This document shows, piece by piece, positions 25,037 to 33,569 of a stretch of DNA of 64,000 nt. Positions within the stretch are counted from its first letter, which is position 1, and every line of letters starts with the position of its first letter. Position numbers and translations under genes: made by a program. The notes under the pieces were generated by a model. The model was not told the DNA's origin. It was given only the letters and a program-made list of their open reading frames with translations, and did not search any database. The stretch is from Bacillus mycoides (GTDB lineage Bacteria > Bacillota > Bacilli > Bacillales > Bacillaceae_G): positions 4,831,001-4,895,000 of the forward strand of contig NZ_CP036132.1 in NCBI RefSeq assembly GCF_018742245.1, in the 5' to 3' direction.

Positions 25037-26371
25037 TTACGCCGCTTTAGGATCTTTTCTCTCATGCCCACGTTGAACGATGAACAAGAAGACTGTTGAT
25101 AAAATTGCACCTGTTAATAGTAAGATAAAGCAACCATCCCAGCCAGAACGATCAACAATAACACCAATTGCTGCGTTTGCTACAAGACTCCCGCCTACAT
25201 AACCGAACAGACCACACATACCAACTGTCGTACCTACTGCAAATTTCGGTACTAATTCCATCGCACTTAAACCGATTAAGAACTGTGGTACGTAAATTAA
25301 ACATCCGATAATAGAAACGGCAATACTTACAACAAGTACGCTAGTTGCTTGCCAATATACAACCGTACCAACAACAACTCCAACCATACTAATAATACAC
25401 AATGGCATACGTTTCCCTTTAAATAATTTATCACTTAAAAGACCAACAATTAATGAACTTGGAATTGCCATACCTTCAAAGATTGCGTATGCTGCATGTG
25501 CTTCATTTTTTGAAAAACCTTTAACTGTCGTTAAATAAAGTGGAACCCAGTTAATAACACCGAAACGAATTAAATAAACAAATGCATTCGCAATACATAA
25601 GAACCATACAAATTTATTTTTCACTACGTATTTCATTAAAATTTCTTTTGGCGACATCTTGCTAGCATTATCTGCTTTTTCAAGATTTTCATAGTCATTA
25701 CGATACTCATCAATTGGAGGAAGACCTTCAGACTCTGGTGTATCCTTCGCATTAATCCAAACAAGAACTGAAATTACCATTGCGATAATCGCTGGGAAAA
25801 TAAATACGCCGCCTTGCCAATGATTTTCACCGAAAATACCTACACCAATTCCGACAAGGGGCGGCACTAGCATTCCGCCAACGTTATGTGAAATATTCCA
25901 AATACCTGTTTTCGTACCACGTTCTTTCTTTGAGAACCATTTCGTCATAACGATACTACAAGGTGGTGCTCCCATACCTTGTACAATACCATTTAGGACA
26001 AGTAATGTAACAATCATCCCAAATGAAGATGCAAAACCGAAACAAATATTCACAAGCCCTGATAAGAATAATCCAACTGCGATAAAGCGCTGGGCGAAAG
26101 CTTTATCTGATAAATTCCCCATAAAGAACTTACTAAATCCATAAACAATTGCCATTACTGAACCTAGTAATCCAATTTCAGCTGTACTAAAACCATATTC
26201 TTGTACTAAATACGTACTTGATAACGTAAAGTTACTGCGCACTAAATAATAAGCAGCATACCCAACTGAAATTCCCATTAGCACACGAATACGTAATAAT
26301 TTGTATACCCTGTCAATCATATCCGCCGGCAATCTCTCAATTGCAGGTGCTGGCTTAAGCCATTTAAACAT
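25037..26371 (-). CDS. MFS organophosphate:phosphate antiporter (PgtP/UhpT/GlpT family)
   Basis: This is a twelve-helix transporter of 444 residues of the organophosphate:Pi antiporter family. QGMGAPPCSIVMTKWFSKKERGTKTGIWN and HNVGG match the signature shared by UhpT, GlpT and PgtP (written here in two parts of the same loop). The N-terminal YYLVRSNFTLSS carries the conserved Arg that binds substrate phosphate. It is the last gene of a set with a sensor kinase, regulator, binding lipoprotein and an unknown membrane protein. This recalls the phosphoglycerate (Pgt) system of enterobacteria and staphylococcal HptARS-UhpT. The substrate (phosphoglycerate or hexose phosphate) is not settled by the sequence alone. 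Confidence 0.85.
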   Translation of the reverse strand: MFKWLKPAPAIERLPADMIDRVYKLLRIRVLMGISVGYAAYYLVRSNFTLSSTYLVQEYGFSTAEIGLLGSVMAIVYGFSKFFMGNLSDKAFAQRFIAVGLFLSGLVNICFGFASSFGMIVTLLVLNGIVQGMGAPPCSIVMTKWFSKKERGTKTGIWNISHNVGGMLVPPLVGIGVGIFGENHWQGGVFIFPAIIAMVISVLVWINAKDTPESEGLPPIDEYRNDYENLEKADNASKMSPKEILMKYVVKNKFVWFLCIANAFVYLIRFGVINWVPLYLTTVKGFSKNEAHAAYAIFEGMAIPSSLIVGLLSDKLFKGKRMPLCIISMVGVVVGTVVYWQATSVLVVSIAVSIIGCLIYVPQFLIGLSAMELVPKFAVGTTVGMCGLFGYVGGSLVANAAIGVIVDRSGWDGCFILLLTGAILSTVFLFIVQRGHERKDPKAA

Positions 26372-26390
26372 ATTCTTTCGTCTCCTTTTC

Positions 26391-27425
26391 TCACTGCTGA
26401 GAGAGACGTTGTCTATTCCATATCTCGATTATCCCACTATTTGATATATTTTTGTTCGTCCTTCTAACCGGCTGACCTTCTATCTCTTTCTGATTCTTCG
26501 CAAACATCGTTGGTACGCCAAACGAAACTTTTTCTAAAATGTGCCCCGCTTCTTCTGATAAACAATAATCAATAAATAAATCCGCAATAAGACCACTCGG
26601 TGCACGTTTTAGTTTTGAAATCGCATTGACAGACAAACCTGTTTGCTCAGGCTCATTACTTACAATAGGAAAGCCTTGTTTCTGAAGCATTCTCTGATCT
26701 CCCGCAAAATTGATGCCTATCATATATTCACCGCTCGCAACCAGTTCTGCGGGCATATAACCATTCACCGTTACTTCACCAACTTGCCTTGCAAGATTCT
26801 TAACATACTCTTTCGCTTCTTCTTCACCTAAAGTATCAATAAGTGATTGAAACAAAGTATATGCTGTGCCGGAAACATTTGGATCAGGCATTGCAATCTT
26901 ACCCGTATATACCGGATCTAATAAATCTTGCCATCTTGATGGATATGGAAGACCGAGCGGTGCTATTTCTTCATTCCACCGCTCTTTATTAATCGCAATT
27001 GCCAGTTTCTCCACTTCATAACCGTACCAATAACCATCTTTATCTTTAACAGACTTTGAAATACGGTTCGCATGCTGGCTCATAACTGGAATAGAAAGGT
27101 TCTTTTGCTTCATCATTTGATGCGCATCCACTGTGCCGCCAATAATAATATCCGCCTTCGGATTTCCAGCTTCCTCTTCTACTCTCCGAAGAAGTTCTTC
27201 TGTCGATAAGCGAATAAATTCATACGTACACCCTCGTGTTTTACAAAATGACGAAAGCAAAGCCTCACCAACTTCCTCGCGGGCCGCTACATACGCAACG
27301 AGATGACGATCATCCAAAATAGGGAGACCACTTTTATTATATTTAATAGAGGTTGTATCTCGAGAGCAACTAGACATCGCTCCTCCGATTATTAGCAAAA
27401 AGAAGAAAAAGGCTATCTTTCTCAT
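26391..27425 (-). CDS. Substrate-binding lipoprotein, likely ligand sensor for the two-component system
   Basis: This 344-residue protein has a lipoprotein signal ending GGAMSSC (lipid Cys near 20) and a type-2 periplasmic binding fold. Segments typical of iron/phosphonate-type binding proteins are visible (KADIIIGGTVDAHQMM, NPDPNVSGTAYTLFQS-like region, PSGLIADLFIDYCLSEE). No ABC permease or ATPase accompanies it, so it more likely presents a ligand to the sensor kinase, as PgtC and HptA do, than feeds a transporter. It overlaps the preceding gene by 4 bp. Confidence 0.8.
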   Translation of the reverse strand: MRKIAFFFFLLIIGGAMSSCSRDTTSIKYNKSGLPILDDRHLVAYVAAREEVGEALLSSFCKTRGCTYEFIRLSTEELLRRVEEEAGNPKADIIIGGTVDAHQMMKQKNLSIPVMSQHANRISKSVKDKDGYWYGYEVEKLAIAINKERWNEEIAPLGLPYPSRWQDLLDPVYTGKIAMPDPNVSGTAYTLFQSLIDTLGEEEAKEYVKNLARQVGEVTVNGYMPAELVASGEYMIGINFAGDQRMLQKQGFPIVSNEPEQTGLSVNAISKLKRAPSGLIADLFIDYCLSEEAGHILEKVSFGVPTMFAKNQKEIEGQPVRRTNKNISNSGIIEIWNRQRLSQQ

Positions 27426-28204
27426 AACACACTCTCCTTTACAAATAACTCTGCTAGGGAGCCCTTCATATACATGACATTCCCGTTATTATCACCGAGA
27501 TATTGCACAACAAAGTAAGATGGATACACAGAAATAGTTAGAATATCTTCACGCTCATTCTTTATACGCTTACCTGTTTTATAAGCGGTAATATAAGCAA
27601 TCGGCTCATTCTGTGATTGTAATAATTTCTGAATTTCTCCGTAATCTGTAATTTGCTTTGCGTATCGAATAGAATCAAGTATGTGCGTAAGATCTATAGT
27701 ACGTATTACATCCCCTTGCCTCACTACAACTTCCTTTGCCTCCGCAAAGAAATTACTAATGCGCTCTGGTGTATAATACAGACTTAACAAATACGTTTGA
27801 AATGCTGAGATCATCGGATCCGTACCATTCTTTCCGTATACATTAGCCTCATACTGGAACAAGTCACCTACTGCAAAAGTACGCTTATGTCCATTCAAGT
27901 ACGTTACTTCTCCAGTAAATACTTGTTCTTGATTCTTAGCTTCTCTCGGCTCTATTCGAATTCGGTCAAAGAATGAAACAATCGTATGCAAACGAACTTC
28001 ATCCGTTACAACAATTTCTCTCCACTTCTCATGCCTTACTTTCACTTCAGTAGGAAGGGATTCATTCACTCTTTGTAAAACGGCTTGTTTGTCATCCACA
28101 ATTGTGATTCGATTATATATTTGCTTCTCAATAACATAAAACAAAATAAGAGAAACGATCATACAAAAGACAAACATAAGAATTTGAAATGATAGCCTTT
28201 TCAT
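27422..28204 (-). CDS. Membrane-anchored protein of unknown function in the antiporter locus
   Basis: This 260-residue protein has one N-terminal helix (about 8-28) and an extracellular domain with mixed sheet and helix. No catalytic motif is seen. It may belong to the DUF3919 family, which I recall from similar loci but cannot verify. It lies between the sensor kinase and the binding lipoprotein and overlaps the latter by 4 bp, so a role in signal reception with them is inferred. Confidence 0.7.
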   Translation of the reverse strand: MKRLSFQILMFVFCMIVSLILFYVIEKQIYNRITIVDDKQAVLQRVNESLPTEVKVRHEKWREIVVTDEVRLHTIVSFFDRIRIEPREAKNQEQVFTGEVTYLNGHKRTFAVGDLFQYEANVYGKNGTDPMISAFQTYLLSLYYTPERISNFFAEAKEVVVRQGDVIRTIDLTHILDSIRYAKQITDYGEIQKLLQSQNEPIAYITAYKTGKRIKNEREDILTISVYPSYFVVQYLGDNNGNVMYMKGSLAELFVKESVL

Positions 28205-28270
28205 TTCTGCCTACCTCCAAGATAAAAAAACGTTGTTTCGAAAATACCGCATAATTGTTTCATAAATGTA

Positions 28271-29701
28271 TCATTTAACCGCTTTCAAGTTTTTTATGTC
28301 TTCCATCCGTCTTGGAAGTAAAAATGTCATACATATTGTAGTTCCCATTTCTTCACTACTCTCAATTCGCATACTTCCGCCTTGCTTCTTCATAATCTCC
28401 TGACAAATGTATAAGCCATATCCATTCCCGTAACTAGAAGGAAGCACCTTACCTTCCGGAGACTCATGCCATTCTGCAAGCACACCTTCATCCATACCAA
28501 TACCATCATCATGAACAAAAACTTTCGCTTCCTGCTCATTTATAATTACATTCATACGAACTCGCGTAGCATCACTATATTTAATCGCATTATCAAGCAC
28601 ATTCAAGAAAATTTGCTTCGTCTTATCAAAATCCGCAACGACGTGTACTTCCGTTAACTCATTCATAACTTCAATTTCAAACTGCTGCAGGCGCGGTTTC
28701 ACAATTGAAACTGCTTCTTCTGCTAACTCTTTAATATTCACGACTGTAGGTGACACTTCAAACGTACTCGTCCCGTACTTTGAAGACTTAAGTAATTCCT
28801 CTACAAGTGATAATAGACGCTCACTTTCTACAGACACATAACGGAGACTCTCCTGCACATCTTCCTTCGACTGTAACTTCGGAATTAAATCTACATAACC
28901 GATAATCGCTGTTAGCGGTGTTTTCAGCTCATGCGTAATGCGGTCCAAGAAATCTTTCTGTTTCTCTTTCTCTTCCTTCAGCTGCTTAATATGCAGCTCA
29001 ATCCCATCAGCCATCGCATTAAAGGATGCTGAAAGCTGCGCAATTTCCACATACTCATTCAGCTCAATCTTACTTTCATAATCTCCATTCGCAAGCCGAT
29101 ATGCCATTTGCCTTAACTGATCAATTGGTTTATGAAGAGACTTCGCCAAACGAATCGCAAAGAAAATACCAGCAGCTACTAAACAAAGAGACGTCATTAA
29201 AAACGTCCAACTCACATTTGTTAAAACTTCCTTCTCATCCGTTAACTCATTTATAAAACGAATACTCCCAATGACATCGTTTCCATAATAAACCGGACTT
29301 GAAAACAAAAGAATTGGAGCTGGGTCTCCCTCCTCGAAAACATAAGATTTCTTTCCCTTCAAAGAACTCCCAATGTCAATATTCCGATGAAGTAACGCTC
29401 CCTTTTGTGTATCTGCAACAACATCTCCATTCTTCCCAATCATCTGCACCCGGACATCCATTCGCTTCGCTAAATACGAAGCAATTAAAAGCGAATTAGG
29501 ACCTAGCGTCTCCACTTCTGCTTCCTTCTCTAAATAATTCATCGTATAAATTTGTGCTTCCACACTTAACTTTTCTAAGGAATCCGCCGCATTATGATAC
29601 ACATTCTTCTCCAGTGCAATATAAACAACCGCATACAAAAGAACAAGAATTGGAATCAACAACCCAACTATTCCAAACACCATATTTCGTTTTAAAGACA
29701 T
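28271..29701 (-). CDS. HAMP sensor histidine kinase
   Basis: This 476-residue kinase has two membrane helices flanking an extracellular sensor domain (about 30-165), HAMP (about 185-240), then the HisKA helix with the phosphorylated His in RITHELKTPLTAIIGY and a HATPase_c domain (N box FLNVLDNAIKYSD, G1 HDDGIGMD, G2 GNGYGLYIC). ATG at 29701 lies just after GTGGTGATGAT and 12 nt behind the regulator stop, preferred over the TTG at 29719. It should phosphorylate the adjacent OmpR-type regulator. Confidence 0.88.
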   Translation of the reverse strand: MSLKRNMVFGIVGLLIPILVLLYAVVYIALEKNVYHNAADSLEKLSVEAQIYTMNYLEKEAEVETLGPNSLLIASYLAKRMDVRVQMIGKNGDVVADTQKGALLHRNIDIGSSLKGKKSYVFEEGDPAPILLFSSPVYYGNDVIGSIRFINELTDEKEVLTNVSWTFLMTSLCLVAAGIFFAIRLAKSLHKPIDQLRQMAYRLANGDYESKIELNEYVEIAQLSASFNAMADGIELHIKQLKEEKEKQKDFLDRITHELKTPLTAIIGYVDLIPKLQSKEDVQESLRYVSVESERLLSLVEELLKSSKYGTSTFEVSPTVVNIKELAEEAVSIVKPRLQQFEIEVMNELTEVHVVADFDKTKQIFLNVLDNAIKYSDATRVRMNVIINEQEAKVFVHDDGIGMDEGVLAEWHESPEGKVLPSSYGNGYGLYICQEIMKKQGGSMRIESSEEMGTTICMTFLLPRRMEDIKNLKAVK

Positions 29702-29712
29702 ATCATCACCAC

Positions 29713-30384
29713 TTAACAATCTATCTTATAGCCAACGCCATAAATTGTCTTAATATACTCCCCGTTCGAACCAAGTTTCTTTCGAAGCCTCTGCACCATA
29801 ATATCAACCGCTCTCGTATTCCCTATATACTCAAAACCCCACACTTTCTCGAGTAACTCATCCCTCATGAATACACGCTGCGGATTTGAAACAAACAACT
29901 GACATAAATTAAACTCTCGGTACGTTAACTGAATCTCCTGTCCACTCACATGAACCTTTCTTTCCTTAGGACAAATCACTAACTCACCTGCGCGAATTAC
30001 TTCATGACTTACAGTTGCCTCCTCCTTCTTCACACGCCGGCTCATATTCTTCACCCGAAGAATAAGCTCCGCATAATTAAAAGGCTTCGTCACATAATCA
30101 TCAGCTCCAAGCTGAAGACCAAGCAACTTATCATTCATCTGACTCTTCGCTGTCAACATAAGCACCGGAATATCACGATCCTTCTCCCGGAATAAACGTA
30201 ATAACTCATACCCATCCGTATCCGGAAGCATCACATCTAAAATAAGTACATCCGGCTGCTCATTCCATCTCTCTAAAGCTTCTCTCCCATCAGCCGCCGT
30301 CAATACTTCATACCCTTCCATCTCTAACTGCATCCGAATCAAATTACGAATACTCGATTCATCATCTACTACAAGTATTTTCAT
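29713..30384 (-). CDS. OmpR/PhoB-type response regulator
   Basis: This 223-residue regulator has a receiver domain (phosphorylated Asp in LILDVMLPD, Thr in MLTAKS, Lys in YVTKPFNY) and a C-terminal winged helix (AVDIMVQRLRKKL, TIYGVGYKI). AAGGAGG precedes two adjacent ATG codons; the second (30384) has the better spacing. It is the first gene of the antiporter locus, which it probably controls. Confidence 0.9.
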   Translation of the reverse strand: MKILVVDDESSIRNLIRMQLEMEGYEVLTAADGREALERWNEQPDVLILDVMLPDTDGYELLRLFREKDRDIPVLMLTAKSQMNDKLLGLQLGADDYVTKPFNYAELILRVKNMSRRVKKEEATVSHEVIRAGELVICPKERKVHVSGQEIQLTYREFNLCQLFVSNPQRVFMRDELLEKVWGFEYIGNTRAVDIMVQRLRKKLGSNGEYIKTIYGVGYKIDC

Positions 30385-30440
30385 CATTCTCCTCCTTCCA
30401 TCCTGTATTATAGTACAGTTTAGTATAGCAAAAATAAGAC

Positions 30441-30490
30441 AAAAAAAGAGAGGGTATTGTCGAACATATTTTGTCGACGATACCCTCTCC
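30441..30490 (-). terminator. Terminator after manA
   Basis: GAGAGGGTAT and ATACCCTCTC form the stem (with inner GTCGA/TCGAC), followed on minus by a long T run. Confidence 0.85.
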
Positions 30491-30504
30491 TGTTATATAT
30501 TCTC

Positions 30505-31449
30505 TTATACGCTCGCAATAATAAATTCAGCACGTCCTACAATCCTATATTCCCCAAAGTCACTTGGTAATATGAGATGATCTCCTTGCTCAAATGAATA
30601 TTTCTCAGTTCCATGTACCAACTCTCCTTCTCCATCTATTACACTTACGAGAAGAAATGGACTTTTTTGCGTCAAGTTAACCACTCCGTCTAACTCCCAT
30701 TTTCTCACTGAAAAATAAGAGCACTCCATAAACGTTGTTACATGTAAATCCTCTATTTTTTCATATTGAACAGTTCGTTGGTCTGAAACAAATGGTGTTT
30801 CTATCACTTCAATACTTTTCTCAAGATGCAGTTCACGTAATTCTCCCTCTGAATCTCTCCTATTATAATCGTATAATCGATAAGTAGTATCAGAGTTTTG
30901 TTGCGTTTCTAATATTAAAATGCCTTCACCAATTGCATGAACAGTTCCACTCGGAACAAAGAAAAAATCACCTGGCTTCACTTTTACACGTTGTAATAGC
31001 TTGTCCCACTCCCCTTGTTCAACCATATCTACTAGTTCATCCTTTGTCTTTGCATGATGCCCATAAATAATCTCAGCATCCTCTTTGCAATCAATAACAT
31101 ACCAACATTCAGTTTTTCCTAGCTCACCATTTTCATTTATACGTGCATACTCATCATCTGGATGTACTTGGACAGATAAATCTCGATTTGCATCTAAAAT
31201 TTTTGTAAGAAGAGGGAATCGATCCCCCTCCATATTTCCAAATAACTCTCGATGTTCATTCCATAATTGTCCTAAAGATAAACCTTTATATTCTCCCTTC
31301 TTCACTACACTTTGTCCGTTCTGATGTGCGGAAAATGCCCAACATTCACCCGTTTGTTCTGATGGTATTTCATATCCGAAAGAAGTTAATTTCGTACCAC
31401 CCCAAATTCTTTCTTTAAAAACGGGTGCAAAAAATAACGGTTCTGTCAT
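30505..31449 (-). CDS. manA: Mannose-6-phosphate isomerase, class I (mannose PTS locus)
   Basis: This 314-residue zinc enzyme converts mannose 6-phosphate to fructose 6-phosphate. Zinc-site segments are SVQVHPDDEYA, GKTECWYVI and VPSGTVHAI; FFAPVFKERIWGG is the family start. TGGAGGATTTTAATC precedes the ATG. It follows manP by 17 bp and serves mannose catabolism. A close paralogue at 38720-39667 serves the polysaccharide locus. Confidence 0.93.
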   Translation of the reverse strand: MTEPLFFAPVFKERIWGGTKLTSFGYEIPSEQTGECWAFSAHQNGQSVVKKGEYKGLSLGQLWNEHRELFGNMEGDRFPLLTKILDANRDLSVQVHPDDEYARINENGELGKTECWYVIDCKEDAEIIYGHHAKTKDELVDMVEQGEWDKLLQRVKVKPGDFFFVPSGTVHAIGEGILILETQQNSDTTYRLYDYNRRDSEGELRELHLEKSIEVIETPFVSDQRTVQYEKIEDLHVTTFMECSYFSVRKWELDGVVNLTQKSPFLLVSVIDGEGELVHGTEKYSFEQGDHLILPSDFGEYRIVGRAEFIIASV

Positions 31450-31466
31450 GATTAAAATCCTCCATT

Positions 31467-33419
31467 TTATACGATGTCATCTAATAATTTATGTGCTTCC
31501 TCTTTCGTTTGGACGGATATTAATCTCTCTCTATAACTATCATCCATAAGTTTTCGTGAAAGCATTTGAAGAATCTTCAAATGTTCATTTCCTTCACTCT
31601 CTTTCGGAACTGCAATCATAAATATTAATTTTGCATCCGTTCCGTCTAAACTTTTCCAATCTACTCCCGATTGTTTAATTCCAAATACAACACTCGGTTT
31701 TTTTACTGCATCTGACTTCCCATGAGGAATCGCAATATTCATTCCAATTCCCGTAGTGCTCTCTTCTTCACGATTCATAATAGCTTTCTTAAATTCCGAG
31801 TCAGAATGTAAAGCACCTATAGTATTTAATTTCCCAATCATTTCATCAATAATATCGTCACGTGTCTCTCCCGCTAGGTTAATATCAATAAGCTCTAAAC
31901 TCGTTATATCTGTTAACTTCTGAATTTCTACCTTTTCGGCTTTCTTTTCTATTACTTGCTCTTGAACTTCTGCTACTTCCTTTGTTGCTGAAACTTCTTT
32001 CATTTCTTTTGATTCTTGTATTTCTTCAACTTTTGAAATATCTTTCTTTAATACGTTCACAACGACTGCTGTTACAGTAGAACCTACAATAATAGCAACA
32101 AAGAACATAAATACATTATCCACTGCTCCCAGTACAGCGACAATTGGACCACCATGTGCTACTCTATCACCCACATTACCAATCATTGCAATAACAGCAC
32201 CAGTCATTGAGCCAGCCATAATACTTGGAATCACACGTAATGGATCCTGCGCTGCAAACGGAATAGCGCCTTCTGTAATACCGAATAAGCCCATCGTAAA
32301 TGAGGCTTTCCCCATTTCTCTTTCTGACTCTTGAAATTTGTTCTTTCCTATAAATGTAGCAAGTCCCATCCCGATTGGTGGAATACAAATTGCCGCTGCA
32401 ATCGGCCCCATAATTTCATAATTCCCTTCTCCAATCATTGCAGAACCAAATAAGAATGCTACTTTATTTACCGGACCACCCATATCAAATGAAATCATTG
32501 CCCCTAAGATTAATGCTAAAAGAATTGAACTTGAACCTTGCATACCCGCTAACCAAGCCGTTAATGATTCAAATACTTGTGCTACAGGAGCACCTATAAT
32601 AAATACAAAGGCTAAACCAACAATAAGCGATGTAAATACCGGAATGATAATAATTGGCATAATTGGTTGTAGCGCTTTTGGTACTTTTAACTTTTTAATT
32701 CCTAAAGCTACATAACCGGCTAAGAAACCTGCGATAATTCCTCCTAAGAAGCCAGCTCCACTCTCGCTACCATAAAAACTTCCCGTTGCCGCGATATATC
32801 CGCCGATCATACCAGGAACAAGTCCAGGTTTATCAGCTATACTATAAGCAATATATCCAGCTAGAATTGGAACCATAAATGCAAACGAAGCTCCACCTAT
32901 TTGCTCAATTGTTTTCCAAAAAGACCCTTCTGGTATTACTAAACCACCAGGCGTTTTCTCACCACCAAGTGTTAATGCAATTGCAATTAATAATCCCCCT
33001 ACCACAATGAAAGGAACCATGAACGATACACCATTCATTAAATGACGGTATATTGGATTTTGTTTTCTTCCTTGTGAATCATTTCCTGTTTTTTTCACAT
33101 CCGAATGATAAACAGGAACATTACCATCTACTATGTTTTGAATTAGCTCCTCCGGTTTACGAATACCGTCTTTAACTCCTACAACTAGTAGCTTTTTACC
33201 TACGAATCTATCTTTATTTACTACTCGATCTGCAGCTATAATGATGCCATCTGCTTCACGAATTTCTTGCTCAGTAAGTTCATTTTCAACACCTATACCA
33301 CCTTGTGTTTCAACTTTCATTTGAATTCCTAATTTATCTGCTGCTTTTTGTAAGTTTTCTGCAGCCATATAAGTATGGGCAATCCCATTTGGACACGATG
33401 TAATCGCTAGTACTTTCAT
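31467..33419 (-). CDS. manP: Mannose/fructose-type PTS permease, EIIBCA
   Basis: This 650-residue permease has EIIB first (phosphorylated Cys9 in AITSCPNGIAHTYMAAE), then a fructose-type EIIC membrane domain (about 125-465), a charged linker rich in Glu/Lys (about 470-515), and EIIA last (His near residue 566 in IAIPHGKS). It takes up mannose and phosphorylates it. GGAGGATTAAA precedes the ATG at 33419 (MKVLAITSC); the longer frame from 33434 lacks a signal. Flanked by manR and manA as in B. subtilis, although manR is here in the same direction. Confidence 0.92.
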   Translation of the reverse strand: MKVLAITSCPNGIAHTYMAAENLQKAADKLGIQMKVETQGGIGVENELTEQEIREADGIIIAADRVVNKDRFVGKKLLVVGVKDGIRKPEELIQNIVDGNVPVYHSDVKKTGNDSQGRKQNPIYRHLMNGVSFMVPFIVVGGLLIAIALTLGGEKTPGGLVIPEGSFWKTIEQIGGASFAFMVPILAGYIAYSIADKPGLVPGMIGGYIAATGSFYGSESGAGFLGGIIAGFLAGYVALGIKKLKVPKALQPIMPIIIIPVFTSLIVGLAFVFIIGAPVAQVFESLTAWLAGMQGSSSILLALILGAMISFDMGGPVNKVAFLFGSAMIGEGNYEIMGPIAAAICIPPIGMGLATFIGKNKFQESEREMGKASFTMGLFGITEGAIPFAAQDPLRVIPSIMAGSMTGAVIAMIGNVGDRVAHGGPIVAVLGAVDNVFMFFVAIIVGSTVTAVVVNVLKKDISKVEEIQESKEMKEVSATKEVAEVQEQVIEKKAEKVEIQKLTDITSLELIDINLAGETRDDIIDEMIGKLNTIGALHSDSEFKKAIMNREEESTTGIGMNIAIPHGKSDAVKKPSVVFGIKQSGVDWKSLDGTDAKLIFMIAVPKESEGNEHLKILQMLSRKLMDDSYRERLISVQTKEEAHKLLDDIV

Positions 33420-33439
33420 TTTAATCCTCCTCAACCTTA

Positions 33440-33453
33440 TGTAAGCGCCTACA
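33440..33453 (-). promoter_or_regulatory. CcpA cre site upstream of manP
   Basis: TGTAAGCGCCTACA fits TGWAANCGNTNWCA with a single mismatch. It lies about 20 bp before the manP start, where bound CcpA would block transcription in the presence of glucose. Confidence 0.7.
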
Positions 33454-33489
33454 AGTAATATATATCAATATTTGATTCATAAAAGTTTT

Positions 33490-33529
33490 CTTTTTTACCG
33501 TAACCTCCGGAAAAAACACTTTTTTACCG
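33490..33529. promoter_or_regulatory. Direct repeat CTTTTTTACCG, candidate ManR site
   Basis: CTTTTTTACCG occurs at 33490-33500 and again at 33519-33529, 29 bp apart, between manR and manP. Position upstream of the manP promoter suits an activator such as ManR. Confidence 0.45.
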
Positions 33530-33537
33530 AAGCAAAC

Positions 33538-33569
33538 AAAATAGGCAAGGCTTCTCGCCTTACCTATTC
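33538..33569 (-). terminator. Terminator at the end of manR
   Basis: AATAGG.AAGGC pairs with GCCTT.CCTATT, followed on minus by TTGTTT; the stem begins within the last codons of manR. Confidence 0.7.
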
